From: Streptomyces sp. NBC_00525
GTDB taxonomy: Bacteria; Actinomycetota; Actinomycetes; Streptomycetales; Streptomycetaceae
Assembly (NCBI RefSeq): GCF_036346595.1
Contig: NZ_CP107834.1
Span: 2,914,001 to 2,978,000 of the forward strand
Direction of reading: 5' to 3'
Length of the DNA stretch: 64,000 nt
Part shown: piece by piece, positions 7,138-15,724 of the stretch
Layout of the letters: every line of letters begins with the position of its first letter
Numbering within the stretch: position 1 is the first letter of the stretch
Made by a program: the position numbers and the translations under genes
Notes under the pieces: model-generated
The model's input: the letters and a program-made list of their open reading frames with translations, nothing else
What the model was told of the DNA's origin: nothing
Databases searched by the model: none

Positions 7138-8763
7138 ATGGCTACGACCACACCAACCGGTGTGCGGGGCGGTCACGCCGGGCACGGAGGCCATGACGCC
7201 TCCGGCGGCGCGCCGATGACACACCGGCAGATCATGGAGGCGCTCGCCGGGCTGCTGCTCGGCATGTTCGTCGCGATCCTGTCGTCCACCGTCGTCTCCA
7301 ACGCCCTGCCGGAGATCATCGCCGACCTGGGCGGCGGCCAGAGCGCCTACACCTGGGTCGTCACGGCCTCGCTGCTGGCGATGACGGCGACCACCCCGCT
7401 CTGGGGCAAGCTCGCCGACCTGTTCAGCAAGAAGCTGCTGGTCCAGATAGCCCTGATCATCTATGTCGCGGCCTCGGTCGTGGCCGGCCTCTCGACCAGC
7501 GCGGGCATGCTGATCGCCTGCCGTGTGGTGCAGGGCATCGGCGTCGGCGGTCTCTCCGCCCTCGCCCAGATCGTGATGGCCGCCATGATCGCCCCGCGCG
7601 AGCGCGGCCGGTACAGCGGCTACATCGGCGCGGTCTTCGCCGTCGCCACCGTCGGCGGCCCGCTGCTCGGCGGCGTCATCACCGACACCAGCTGGATGGG
7701 CTGGCGCTGGTGCTTCTACGTGGGTGTGCCGTTCGCGGTGATCGCCCTGATCGTGCTCCAGAAGACCCTCAAGCTCCCCGTCGTCAAGCGGGACGTCAAG
7801 GTCGACTGGACCGGCGCCTTCTTCATCAGCGCCGCCGTCTCGCTGCTTCTGCTGTGGGTGACGTTCGCGGGCGACAAGTACGACTGGATGTCCTGGCAGA
7901 CCGGCGTGATGCTGGTGGGCTCCGTGCTCCTCGCCCTGGTCTTCGTCCTCGTCGAGTCCCGCGCCAGTGAGCCGATCATCCCGCTGCGCCTCTTCCGCAA
8001 CCGGACCATCACGCTCGCGTCGCTCGCCTCGCTGTTCGTCGGTATCGCGATGTTCGCCGGCACCGTCTTCTTCAGCCAGTACTTCCAGTTGGCGCGCGGC
8101 AAGTCGCCGACGATGTCCGGTGTGATGACCATTCCGATGATCGGCGGTCTGTTCATCTCCTCGACCGTCTCCGGCCAGATCATCACCAAGACCGGTCGCT
8201 GGAAGGCATGGCTGGTCAGCGGTGGCTTCCTGGTCACCGCCGGGCTGGGCCTGCTGGGCACGATCCGCTACGACACGACGTACTGGCACATCGCCGTCTA
8301 CATGTTCGTGATGGGTCTCGGCATCGGCATGATGATGCAGAACCTGGTGCTCGCCACGCAGAACCAGGTGGACCCGTCCGACCTCGGTTCGGCCTCGTCC
8401 GTCGTCACGTTCTTCCGGTCCCTCGGTGGTGCGATCGGCGTCTCGGCGCTGGGCGCCGTCATGGCGAACCGCGTCACCCGCTACGTCAAGGAGGGCCTCG
8501 CGGACCTCGGTCCCGAGGGCGCGGCCCTGGGCCACGGCGGCACGGCCGGTGGGGCCATCCCCGACCTGGACAAGCTGCCCGCCCCGTTCCGCACGGTCAT
8601 GGAGGCCGCTTACGGGCACGGCGTCGGCGACGTCTTCCTGTACGCCGCCCCGTCCGCCCTGGTCGCCTTCCTGATCACCCTGTTCATCAAGGAGGTCGCG
8701 CTCAAGACGAAGGCCGTGAACGAGACGGGGGAGCCGGTCCCGGCGCCCCACCCGGGCGAGTAG
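7138..8763 (+). CDS. MFS drug efflux transporter, DHA2 (14-TM) family
   Basis: A 541-aa membrane transporter that should export toxic small molecules using the proton gradient. Motif A of MFS pumps is visible (GKLADLFSKK, near residue 90), as is a DHA2-type motif C region (residues 150-190, ending GPLLGGVITD). Length and hydrophobic periodicity fit 14 membrane segments. A Gly/His-rich N-terminal tail (HAGHGGHDASGG) precedes the first helix. It is the second gene of the MarR operon. A strong hairpin at 8920 probably ends the transcript. Confidence 0.9.
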   Translation: MATTTPTGVRGGHAGHGGHDASGGAPMTHRQIMEALAGLLLGMFVAILSSTVVSNALPEIIADLGGGQSAYTWVVTASLLAMTATTPLWGKLADLFSKKLLVQIALIIYVAASVVAGLSTSAGMLIACRVVQGIGVGGLSALAQIVMAAMIAPRERGRYSGYIGAVFAVATVGGPLLGGVITDTSWMGWRWCFYVGVPFAVIALIVLQKTLKLPVVKRDVKVDWTGAFFISAAVSLLLLWVTFAGDKYDWMSWQTGVMLVGSVLLALVFVLVESRASEPIIPLRLFRNRTITLASLASLFVGIAMFAGTVFFSQYFQLARGKSPTMSGVMTIPMIGGLFISSTVSGQIITKTGRWKAWLVSGGFLVTAGLGLLGTIRYDTTYWHIAVYMFVMGLGIGMMMQNLVLATQNQVDPSDLGSASSVVTFFRSLGGAIGVSALGAVMANRVTRYVKEGLADLGPEGAALGHGGTAGGAIPDLDKLPAPFRTVMEAAYGHGVGDVFLYAAPSALVAFLITLFIKEVALKTKAVNETGEPVPAPHPGE

Positions 8764-8919
8764 CCCGAGCGGTCCGGGGCAAGCACCCCGGACCCCACGA
8801 GCCCCCGGTGGGGCGGCGCTGTGCGAGCGGAGGCGCCGCGCCCCCGGGGAACCGGGCCCCGGCGGCGGGGACGGCGGGCAGGGGACGGCCTGCCGGTCCC
8901 GCCCCGGAGCCCGACTCAT

Positions 8920-8953
8920 CGAAGTGCCCGGCCACCGACGGCCGGGCACTTCG
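8920..8953 (+). terminator. Strong hairpin terminator after the MFS gene
   Basis: A perfect 14-bp stem (cgaagtgcccggcc / ggccgggcacttcg) with a 6-nt loop at 8934-8939, followed by a T-containing tail. Confidence 0.75.
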
Positions 8954-8980
8954 ACGCTCTTTGGCCGTAGGGTCGAGGCC

Positions 8981-9121
8981 ATGGCACCCGACATCGCGAC
9001 GAACACCGCCGTGGACCTCGCCGCACGGCCGGCCTTCGTACGGCCCCGGCACCGGGCGATCCCGCTGACCACCCGGTCCGACGGCCGGCCCCGGGGCCTC
9101 CCGGCCCGGATCGTCCCGTGA
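8981..9121 (+). pseudogene. Remnant of an F420/FMN-dependent PPOX-class oxidoreductase gene
   Basis: A 46-codon ORF starting at ATG 8981. It matches only the N-terminus of the pyridoxamine-phosphate-oxidase-like family of actinobacteria, with the characteristic FVRPRHRAIPLTTRSDGRP stretch in which LLTTRSDGRPQ is usual. It then ends at a TGA at 9119-9121, whereas the family is about 130-150 aa. I read it as a deletion remnant. The stop overlaps the GTG start of the next gene (GTGA), so it may act as a leader peptide for translational coupling. Confidence 0.55.
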
Positions 9122-10038
9122 TCGCGCCCGGTCTGCTGGACCGGGCCCGGATCGTCGCCGGGCCCGAGGTCGGTGACGGGGTCGTGCGCGGGCTGTCGGC
9201 GGCCACCGGCCGGCCCGTCGAACGCGCTCCGGGCGAGGGCCCCTTCGTGTACGTGGGCGCCGTCCTGCCCGACGCGCTGCGCGGCCCGGACCTGGTCTGG
9301 TTCCACAGCGTCAACGCGGGCACGGACACGCTGGTGCTGCGCGGCGACCGGCCCTGGCCGTCCGGGGTGCCGCTGACCCGGACCGTGGGGCGGATGGGCG
9401 AGCGGATCGCGCAGTACGTGCTCGGCTGGGTGCTGGCCGAGTGCCAGTCCGTCCCCGGATACGCGGCGCAGCACGCCCGCGCCGAGTGGCGCCGGCTCCC
9501 CTCGGAACTCGTCGCCGGGCAGACCGCCGTCGTCCACGGCACCGGCCGCATCGGCTCCGCGGTGGGCGCGCTGCTGCGGGCCTGCGCCATCCGGACCGTG
9601 GCCGCCGTCCGCACCCCGCGCCCGGTGCCGGCCGGCTTCGACGCGGTCGTCCCGGCCGGTGAACCGGTGGCCGCCCGCTGGGTGGTGGCCGCGCTCCCGC
9701 TGACCCGGGCGACCGCCGGCTACTTCGGGGCGGACCGGTTCGCCGCGATGGGCGGGGCGACCTTCCTCAATGTGGGGCGGGGCGCGACGGTGGACCTGGG
9801 GGCGCTCGGGGACGCGCTGCGCGCCGGGACGGTGGGGCGGGCGGTGCTCGACGTCCTCCCGGACGAGCCGCCCGGACCCGGCGATCCGTGCTGGCGGCTG
9901 CCCCGTACGGTCGTCACCTCCCACTCGGCGGGCATCACGGCGGACGAGGACGTCGTCGCGGACTTCACCACGTGTTTGCGGGAGTTGGCGGCCGGGAAGA
10001 GACCGGCGCTCGCCGTGGACCCGGCGCGGGGCTACTGA
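9118..10038 (+). CDS. D-2-hydroxyacid dehydrogenase family protein
   Basis: A 306-aa NAD(P)-dependent dehydrogenase that should interconvert 2-keto and D-2-hydroxy acids. The Rossmann motif GTGRIGSAVG is at about residues 141-150. The catalytic arginine lies in LNVGRGATVDLGALGDAL and the catalytic histidine in TSHSAGI near residue 277. Length is normal for the family. The start is GTG at 9118, overlapping the stop of the truncated PPOX remnant. The C-terminus overlaps the end of the convergent TetR gene by seven bases. The substrate is unknown. Confidence 0.85.
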   Translation: MIAPGLLDRARIVAGPEVGDGVVRGLSAATGRPVERAPGEGPFVYVGAVLPDALRGPDLVWFHSVNAGTDTLVLRGDRPWPSGVPLTRTVGRMGERIAQYVLGWVLAECQSVPGYAAQHARAEWRRLPSELVAGQTAVVHGTGRIGSAVGALLRACAIRTVAAVRTPRPVPAGFDAVVPAGEPVAARWVVAALPLTRATAGYFGADRFAAMGGATFLNVGRGATVDLGALGDALRAGTVGRAVLDVLPDEPPGPGDPCWRLPRTVVTSHSAGITADEDVVADFTTCLRELAAGKRPALAVDPARGY

Positions 10039-10814
10039 GCGGGAGCGTTCGCGGGTCCCCGGTCCCGCATCGCGGCGATGCCCGCGATCAGCAGGTCCAG
10101 CGCGAAGACGAAGTCGCGGTCGCGCATCTTCTGGATGGTGGCGCTGCCGCGCGCGGCCATCATGTCCCGCGAGTCCTCCACGAACTCGTCGAGTCCGGGC
10201 TGCTCCCGGACGGCCGCCATGGCCTGCCGGAAGTACTGGTCCTGGGTGAGCCCGGCCTCCGCGCTGCGCTGCGCGAACTGGCCCTCCACCGTGCCGAATC
10301 CGTACACGAACTGGAAGACCGCCGACAGCGCTCCGCTGCGGCCCTCGGCGGGCAGGCCGGTCGCGCGGATCACGTCCTGGATGGCATGGGTCACCAGCAG
10401 CGAGTGCGGGCCCAGGTTCAGGAACTTGCCCGCGAGCGGCGAGACCCAGGGGTGCCGGACGAGCAGTCCCCGGTACGCCCCGGCCAGTTCGCGGAGCCGG
10501 TCCTGCCAGGGGGCCTCGCCGGCCGGCGGTCCGATCTCGGCGTAGACCGCGTCGAGGGCCAGTTCCAGCAGGTCGTCCTTGGTGTCCACGTACCAGTACA
10601 GGGACATCGCCGTGACGTTCAGTTCGGCGGCGAGCCGGCGCATGGAGAACTTGGCCAGGCCCTCCGCGTCGAGCAGCCGCACCGAGGCGGCGGTGATCCG
10701 CTCCCGGTCGAGGCCGGCCGGCTGGTCGGCGCGCCGGGAACGCGCGGGTGGCCGGTTGTTCAGCCACACGCTGGTCCGGACAGGGTTCTTCACGCGGTCG
10801 GCCGCGGACACCAT
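10032..10814 (-). CDS. TetR-family transcriptional regulator with TetR_C-type domain
   Basis: A 260-aa repressor. The N-terminal helix-turn-helix is at residues 35-80 (ERITAASVRLLDAEG, then FSMRRLAAELNVTAMSLYWY). A C-terminal ligand-binding domain follows, of the type found in TetR itself. It lies 139 bp downstream of an MFS efflux gene on the same strand. The likely operator is the 14-bp inverted repeat upstream of that MFS gene (12520-12557). Not a gamma-butyrolactone receptor by length or N-terminal sequence. The inducer is unknown. Confidence 0.85.
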   Translation of the reverse strand: MVSAADRVKNPVRTSVWLNNRPPARSRRADQPAGLDRERITAASVRLLDAEGLAKFSMRRLAAELNVTAMSLYWYVDTKDDLLELALDAVYAEIGPPAGEAPWQDRLRELAGAYRGLLVRHPWVSPLAGKFLNLGPHSLLVTHAIQDVIRATGLPAEGRSGALSAVFQFVYGFGTVEGQFAQRSAEAGLTQDQYFRQAMAAVREQPGLDEFVEDSRDMMAARGSATIQKMRDRDFVFALDLLIAGIAAMRDRGPANAPAQ

Positions 10815-10953
10815 GGCGCACTCCCTCGTCTCACCGGCGGGACGAACGGACCGGCCCGCACACCGGACGCGCCGGACGCGGACGAGCCGCGTGCCGACCG
10901 CGTACCGGCCGCCCGGTAAACGGAGCAGTGCGGTCCGGTGGTCCCGTCTGATG

Positions 10954-12480
10954 CTATGCCGCTGTCGCGGCCGGATCAGCCGGTGCCGATTGTCCTCGCT
11001 CCGCCCGGCGCAGCAGCAGGGCGGCCAGGAGTCCGCCGGCGAGTACGGCGACGGCCCCGCCGAGCATGCTGGTCTCCAGGCCGGAGGCGAACGCGTCCGT
11101 GATGCGCGCCCGCTCCTCCGCGCCGTGCGCCGCGGCCAGGGCGGCGGGCAGCGAGGCGGCGCCGACGGCCGACGGGACGAGCGCGGCGAACCGGGAGTTG
11201 AGGACCGCGCCGAGGACGGCGACCCCGAGGCCGTTGCCGCATTCCGCGAGGGTGCCGTTGACCCCGGCGCCCACTCCGGCCTTCTCCGGCGGGATGGCGC
11301 TCATGATGGCGTTGGCCATCGCGGGCATGGCGAGCGCGATACCGGCGCCCATGACCAGCAGCCCGAGCAGCGTGCCGCCGTAGCCGTGCCGGCCGAGCAG
11401 CGCGATCGCGGCGAGCCCGGCCGCGAGCAGCCCCATGCCCGTGGCGATGGTGGCGGGCGTGCCCAGCTTGGGGACCAGCCGGGCGCCGAGCCCGGTGAGG
11501 TTCAGCGCGACGACGCTCAGGGCGAGCGGCGCCGTACGCAGCCCGGCCTCCAGCGGCCCGTAGCCGAGGACGAACTGGAGCTGCTGGGTGAGCAGGAACA
11601 GCGAGCCGCCCATGCCGAAGGCGACGAGGACCGCGCCCGCGACCGCCCCGACGAACCGCTGGTTGCGGAAGAAGTGCATGTCCAGCATCGGGTACGGGAT
11701 GTGCAGCTCCCAGAGCACGAAGCCGGTGAGCACGGCGGCGCCGGTGAACGCGGTCAGCAGCACCCGGCCGGACGTCCAGCCGTGCTCGGGGCCGGAGATG
11801 ATCGCGTACACGACGGCGGCCATGCCGATGGTGGAGAGCAGCGCGCCCAGCAGGTCGGGCCGGTCGCCGCTCGCGTTCTTCGACTCGGGGACCAGCCGCA
11901 CCACGGCCACCAGGCCGATCACGGCGACCGGGATGTTGATGAGGAAGATCGCGCCCCACCAGAAGTGGTCGAGCATCACGCCGCCGATCAGCGGGCCGGC
12001 CGCGAAGCCGAGCGAGCTGACGGTGGACCAGATGCCGATCGCCTTGACCCGCTCGCTGTCGTCGAAGATCTGCACGACGACGGCGAGTGTGGTGGTCATC
12101 AGCAGCGCGCCGCCGACGCCCATGCCTGCCCGCGCGGCGATCAGTTGTGCGGAGGACTCGGCGAGCCCGGCGATCAGGGAGCCGATGCCGAACAGGGCGA
12201 GCCCGGCGACCAGCATCTTCTTGCGCCCGTAGCGGTCGGCCGAGGAGCCGGCCGTGAGCAGCAGCCCGGACTGGACGAGCGAGTAGGCGTTGATCATCCA
12301 CTGCACATCGGCGGTGGAGGCGTCCAGTTCCCGGGTGAGGGAGGGGATCGCGACGTTGAGGACGGTGTTGTCGAGCAGCACGGTCAGCTGGGCGAGGCAG
12401 ATGACGCCGAGGATCAACCAGCGCTGCGGGTGGCTCGGTGGGGCGAGCGGGTGGTTCTTCGCGGCGTCGGTCGCCGTCAT
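10954..12480 (-). CDS. MFS drug efflux transporter, DHA2 (14-TM) family
   Basis: A 508-aa multidrug exporter. MFS motif A is seen as GSSADRYGRKKMLVAG after the second helix. The first helix carries the DHA2 motif LTVLLDNTVLNVAIPSL. Hydrophobic segments are consistent with 14 helices. It is 41 codons longer at its soluble ends than the core helices need. The gene is followed by a TetR gene, and its start at 12480 is about 40 bp from a long operator-like dyad; together they form a self-contained inducible efflux module. Confidence 0.9.
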   Translation of the reverse strand: MTATDAAKNHPLAPPSHPQRWLILGVICLAQLTVLLDNTVLNVAIPSLTRELDASTADVQWMINAYSLVQSGLLLTAGSSADRYGRKKMLVAGLALFGIGSLIAGLAESSAQLIAARAGMGVGGALLMTTTLAVVVQIFDDSERVKAIGIWSTVSSLGFAAGPLIGGVMLDHFWWGAIFLINIPVAVIGLVAVVRLVPESKNASGDRPDLLGALLSTIGMAAVVYAIISGPEHGWTSGRVLLTAFTGAAVLTGFVLWELHIPYPMLDMHFFRNQRFVGAVAGAVLVAFGMGGSLFLLTQQLQFVLGYGPLEAGLRTAPLALSVVALNLTGLGARLVPKLGTPATIATGMGLLAAGLAAIALLGRHGYGGTLLGLLVMGAGIALAMPAMANAIMSAIPPEKAGVGAGVNGTLAECGNGLGVAVLGAVLNSRFAALVPSAVGAASLPAALAAAHGAEERARITDAFASGLETSMLGGAVAVLAGGLLAALLLRRAERGQSAPADPAATAA

Positions 12481-12519
12481 AGGTACTCCCTGCTGTCGTC
12501 GGTGTTCGAGTGGCGCCCC

Positions 12520-12557
12520 CTATACGGTGTACAGGAGCGAGGTTGTACACCGTATAG
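12520..12557. promoter_or_regulatory. TetR-type operator: 14-bp perfect inverted repeat, itself two dyads
   Basis: ctatacggtgtaca (12520-12533) and tgtacaccgtatag (12544-12557) are perfect inverted copies separated by 10 bp. Each arm is itself a near-dyad of the form TATAC-N3-GTACA, so two TetR-family dimers could bind. It sits 40 bp upstream of the MFS start and about 90 bp from the divergent secreted-protein gene. Confidence 0.75.
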
Positions 12558-12648
12558 GAGCGTGCCGGGGCGTACAAGCGACTTTTCGTGGGTACGGTGC
12601 CGGTCGCCGAAATCCGCCTCGGACCCGGCTCCCGGAAGCAGGAGTGAT

Positions 12649-13515
12649 ATGTCGCTGCGTCGTCGCACGGTGGAAGTCCTGGTGGCAGCGGGCCTGTTGG
12701 GGGCGGCGCTCGCGCCTCCCGCGACGGCGTCCACGGGGCACGGGCCGGGGGCGTCGGTGCCGCTGCGCGTGGCCACGTACAACATCCACGCCGGGGCCGG
12801 TACGGACGGCGTCTTCGACCTCGGCCGGCAGGCGGCCGCCCTGCGCGCGCTGGACGCGGACGTCATCGGGCTCCAGGAGGTGGACGTCCACTGGGGCGCC
12901 CGTAGCGAGTGGCGCGATCTGGCGGGCGAGCTGGCCCGGCGCCTGGGCATGCGGGTCTCCTTCGCCCCGATCTACAGCCTCGACCCGGTGGTGGAGGGCG
13001 GGCCCCGGCGCGAGTACGGCGTGGCGGTGCTGTCCCGGTACCGGATCGTGAGCGCCGAGAACCACGAGCTGACCCGGCTCTCCACGCAGGACCCGAACCC
13101 GGTACCGGCGCCCGCGCCCGGCTTCGGCGAGGTGGTGCTGAAGGTGCGCGGGCTGCCCGTCCACGTGTACGTCACACACCTCGACTACCGGGGCGACCCG
13201 TCCGTGCGGATCGCGCAGGTGGCCGACACGCGGCGGATCATGGCGGAGGACCGGGAGTCGGAGCGGGGCCCGGTGCGGCAGATCCTGCTCGGCGACTTCA
13301 ACGCACCGCCGGCCGCTCCCGAACTGGCGCCGCTGTGGCGGGAGCTGACCGATGCCGAGCCCGGCGCGCCCACGTATCCGGCGCTGGACCCGGTCCGGCG
13401 GATCGACTACGTGGCGGTTTCGAAGAACACCGTCCGGGTACGCGACGCGGCGGTGGCCGAGACGCTTGCCTCGGACCACCGCCCCGTCGTGGCCGACCTG
13501 TCGCTGCGGCGCTGA
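12649..13515 (+). CDS. Secreted endonuclease/exonuclease/phosphatase-family protein
   Basis: A 288-aa protein with a Sec signal peptide: basic MSLRRRTVEV, a hydrophobic core, and cleavage near ATAS at about residue 28. The family's metal and catalytic motifs are present in order: VATYNIHAG, GLQEVDVHWG, a central YVTHLDYRG, LLGDFNAPP, IDYVAVS and TLASDHRPVVADL. Such proteins are Mg-dependent phosphodiesterases acting on nucleic acids, phosphoinositides or sphingomyelin; the extracellular location favours a nuclease or phospholipase-like role. The start at 12649 has an ideal RBS (aggagtgat). The final residues reach the convergent glycosyltransferase gene. Confidence 0.85.
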   Translation: MSLRRRTVEVLVAAGLLGAALAPPATASTGHGPGASVPLRVATYNIHAGAGTDGVFDLGRQAAALRALDADVIGLQEVDVHWGARSEWRDLAGELARRLGMRVSFAPIYSLDPVVEGGPRREYGVAVLSRYRIVSAENHELTRLSTQDPNPVPAPAPGFGEVVLKVRGLPVHVYVTHLDYRGDPSVRIAQVADTRRIMAEDRESERGPVRQILLGDFNAPPAAPELAPLWRELTDAEPGAPTYPALDPVRRIDYVAVSKNTVRVRDAAVAETLASDHRPVVADLSLRR

Positions 13516-13534
13516 GCCGCCGGCTCCCGGACGG

Positions 13535-15724
13535 TCAGCCGGTCGCCGCCTTCGGCCGGGTCAGGTCGTAGAAGGTGGCGCCGCCCGCCGTCACCTCGGT
13601 GAAGTTCTCCGTCACCCAGGCGGAGATCCGCGAGGCGGCGCCGCTGCCGCCCACGCCTCCTCCGCCCATGCCGCCACCCATTCCGCCGCCCGCGACGAAG
13701 TAGTGGACGCGGCCGTCCTCGACGTACTTCTTGAACTGCGCGAGCGTCGGGGACGGGTCGCTTCCGTTGAAGCCGCCGATCGCCATGACGGGCTTCTCGG
13801 TGGCGAGTTGGTAGCTGGCCGCGTTCTGCGAGCCGATGGCGGCGGCCGCCCAGGTGTAGTCGTCGGCGTCCGCCTCCAGGAGTGCTTTGGCCCGGGCACC
13901 GACGGAGGCGCCGTTGAGCAGGCCGCCCATGCCGCCGGGCCCACCGAGCCCGCCGCGTTCGCCGGTGCCGAAGGGGAGGCGGCGGGTGCCCTGGCTCCGG
14001 CCGGAGCCCTGGCCGGCGTTCTGGCCGGTGCCTTGGCCGGTGCTCTGGCCGGGCGGGGTGCCGGTGGGCGGTTGGCCCATGGGGTTGCCCGGCTGGTTGT
14101 TGCCCGGCTGGTTGTTGCCCGGCTGGTTCGAGCCCTGTGCGCCCGGAGGCCGCATGCCGCCGGGGGCGCCGTCCGGACCGCCTCCGCCGGGCCGTCCGCC
14201 CCGGCCGCCGCCGCCCGGTCCGCCCATGCCGCCGCCGGACGGGCCCGCCGTGACGATCGAGCCCTGGTGGCCCGTGTTCAGCGTGCTCACGGTGTACGCG
14301 GCCGGCCCGGCGAGCGACGCCGCCAGGCCCAGCACCGCGGCGGCCGACACCAGCGACCGCCCCAGCCGGGCCGCGAGCGCCAGGCCCGCCGCCGCCACGA
14401 GCCCGGTGACGAGCACCGCCGTACGCAGCCACGGCTGGTAGTCCGGGGTGCGGCCCAGCAGGACGTACGCCCAGTACGCCGTCACCGCGACCGTCACCGC
14501 CGGCACCGCGCCCGCCCACCAGCGCGCCCGCTCCTCCCACAGCACCGTGACGCCCATGCCGATCAGCGCCGCGAGATACGGGGCCAGGGCCACCGTGTAG
14601 TACTGGTGGAAGATCCCGGCCATGAAGCTGAACACGGCGGCCGTCATCAGCAGCGAGCCGCCCCAGGCGACGAAGGCCGCCCGCGCCGTGTCCGTACGGC
14701 CCGCCCGCCGGGTCAGCCACAGGCCCGCGGCGAGCAGGATCAGGGCGGCGGGCAGCAGCCAGGAGATCTGGGCGCCGATCTCCGCGTTGAACATCCGGCC
14801 GATGCCGGTCTCGCCCCACTGACCGCCGCCACCCCGGCCGCCTCCGCCGCCGACGCTGCCGGTCTCCTCGCCGTTGATCCGGCCGAGGCCGTTGTAGCCG
14901 AAGGTCAGCTCCAGGAACGAGTTGTGCTGCGAACCGCCGATGTACGGGCGCGAGGAGGCGGGCCACAGCTCGACGACCGCCACCCACCAGCCGCCCGAGA
15001 CGAGCACGGCGAGCGCCGAGAGCCCGAGCTGCCCGAACCTCCTGCGTACGGGGACCGGCGCGCACACCGCGTACAGCACCGCCAGCGGCGGCAGGATCAG
15101 GAACGCCTGGAGGGTCTTCGACAGGAACGCGAGACCGACCGCGACGCCCGCCCACACCAGCCACTTCGTGCGGCCCCCCTCCAGCGCGCGCAGCACGCAG
15201 TAGACGGTGACCGTCATCAGCAGGGCGAGCAGCGCGTCCGGGTTGTTGAAGCGGAACATCAGCGCGGCCACGGGCGTCAGCGCGAACACCGCCATGGTGA
15301 TCAGCCCGGCCGCCGCGCTGAACCGGCGCCGCACGGCCGCGTACAGCACCCCGGCCGTCGCCGTGCCCATCAGCACCTGCGGGGCCAGGATCGCCCAGGA
15401 ACCGAGCCCGAAGATCCGCACCGACAGGGCCATGGGCCACAGGGCGGCCGGGGGCTTGTCCACGGTGATGGCGTTGGCCGCGTCCAGCGAACCGAAGAAG
15501 AACGCCTTCCAGCTGCTGCCGCCGGCCTGCGCGGCGGCGGAGTAGAAGGAGTTGGCGTAGCCGGAGGCGCTGAGGTTCCAGAGGTAGGCCGACGTGATCA
15601 CGAGCAGCAGGGCGAGGAACGCGGGCCGCACCCACGGGGCGTCGCCCGGCCGCCCGCGCCGGACACGGCGGAGCAGCGAGGCACCGGCCCGCGCGGGGGC
15701 GTGGACGGGGTTGAACGTGGTCAT
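13535..15724 (-). CDS. GT39-type (ArnT/PMT-like) membrane glycosyltransferase
   Basis: A 729-aa polytopic membrane enzyme expected to transfer a sugar from a polyprenyl-phosphate donor on the outer face of the membrane. The N-terminal half has the family's first loop with the acidic region NAITVDKPPAALW, plus many membrane helices. Next comes a Gly/Pro/Gln/Asn-rich linker of about 100 residues containing three NQPGN units. A C-terminal extracytoplasmic domain of about 170 residues is again interrupted by a GGGMGGGMGGGG run. The ATG start at 15724-15722 overlaps the stop of the upstream GT2-GtrA gene (ATGA), so the two enzymes are coupled. They probably make and then use a polyprenyl-linked sugar. 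Confidence 0.85.
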   Translation of the reverse strand: MTTFNPVHAPARAGASLLRRVRRGRPGDAPWVRPAFLALLLVITSAYLWNLSASGYANSFYSAAAQAGGSSWKAFFFGSLDAANAITVDKPPAALWPMALSVRIFGLGSWAILAPQVLMGTATAGVLYAAVRRRFSAAAGLITMAVFALTPVAALMFRFNNPDALLALLMTVTVYCVLRALEGGRTKWLVWAGVAVGLAFLSKTLQAFLILPPLAVLYAVCAPVPVRRRFGQLGLSALAVLVSGGWWVAVVELWPASSRPYIGGSQHNSFLELTFGYNGLGRINGEETGSVGGGGGRGGGGQWGETGIGRMFNAEIGAQISWLLPAALILLAAGLWLTRRAGRTDTARAAFVAWGGSLLMTAAVFSFMAGIFHQYYTVALAPYLAALIGMGVTVLWEERARWWAGAVPAVTVAVTAYWAYVLLGRTPDYQPWLRTAVLVTGLVAAAGLALAARLGRSLVSAAAVLGLAASLAGPAAYTVSTLNTGHQGSIVTAGPSGGGMGGPGGGGRGGRPGGGGPDGAPGGMRPPGAQGSNQPGNNQPGNNQPGNPMGQPPTGTPPGQSTGQGTGQNAGQGSGRSQGTRRLPFGTGERGGLGGPGGMGGLLNGASVGARAKALLEADADDYTWAAAAIGSQNAASYQLATEKPVMAIGGFNGSDPSPTLAQFKKYVEDGRVHYFVAGGGMGGGMGGGGVGGSGAASRISAWVTENFTEVTAGGATFYDLTRPKAATG
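14085..14129. repeat. Three tandem 15-bp units inside the GT39 gene
   Basis: ttgcccggctggttg is repeated three times (the last copy ends ttc). In the minus frame it encodes a repeated NQPGN peptide in the low-complexity linker. Confidence 0.8.

Noticed and set aside
10032..10814. TetR gene as the gamma-butyrolactone receptor for the afsA-like gene
   Set aside because: It is 16 kb away, paired with its own efflux pump and operator, and its C-terminal domain is not of the ArpA type.
6541..10821. 1426-codon open frame on the minus strand
   Set aside because: It runs antisense to well-supported MarR, MFS and dehydrogenase genes and its translation is low-complexity Arg/Gly/Pro; a GC-bias shadow.
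10579..13515. 978-codon open frame on the plus strand joined to the secreted phosphodiesterase
   Set aside because: The first 690 codons are antisense to the TetR and DHA2 transporter genes with no domain content; the true start is the signal peptide ATG at 12649.
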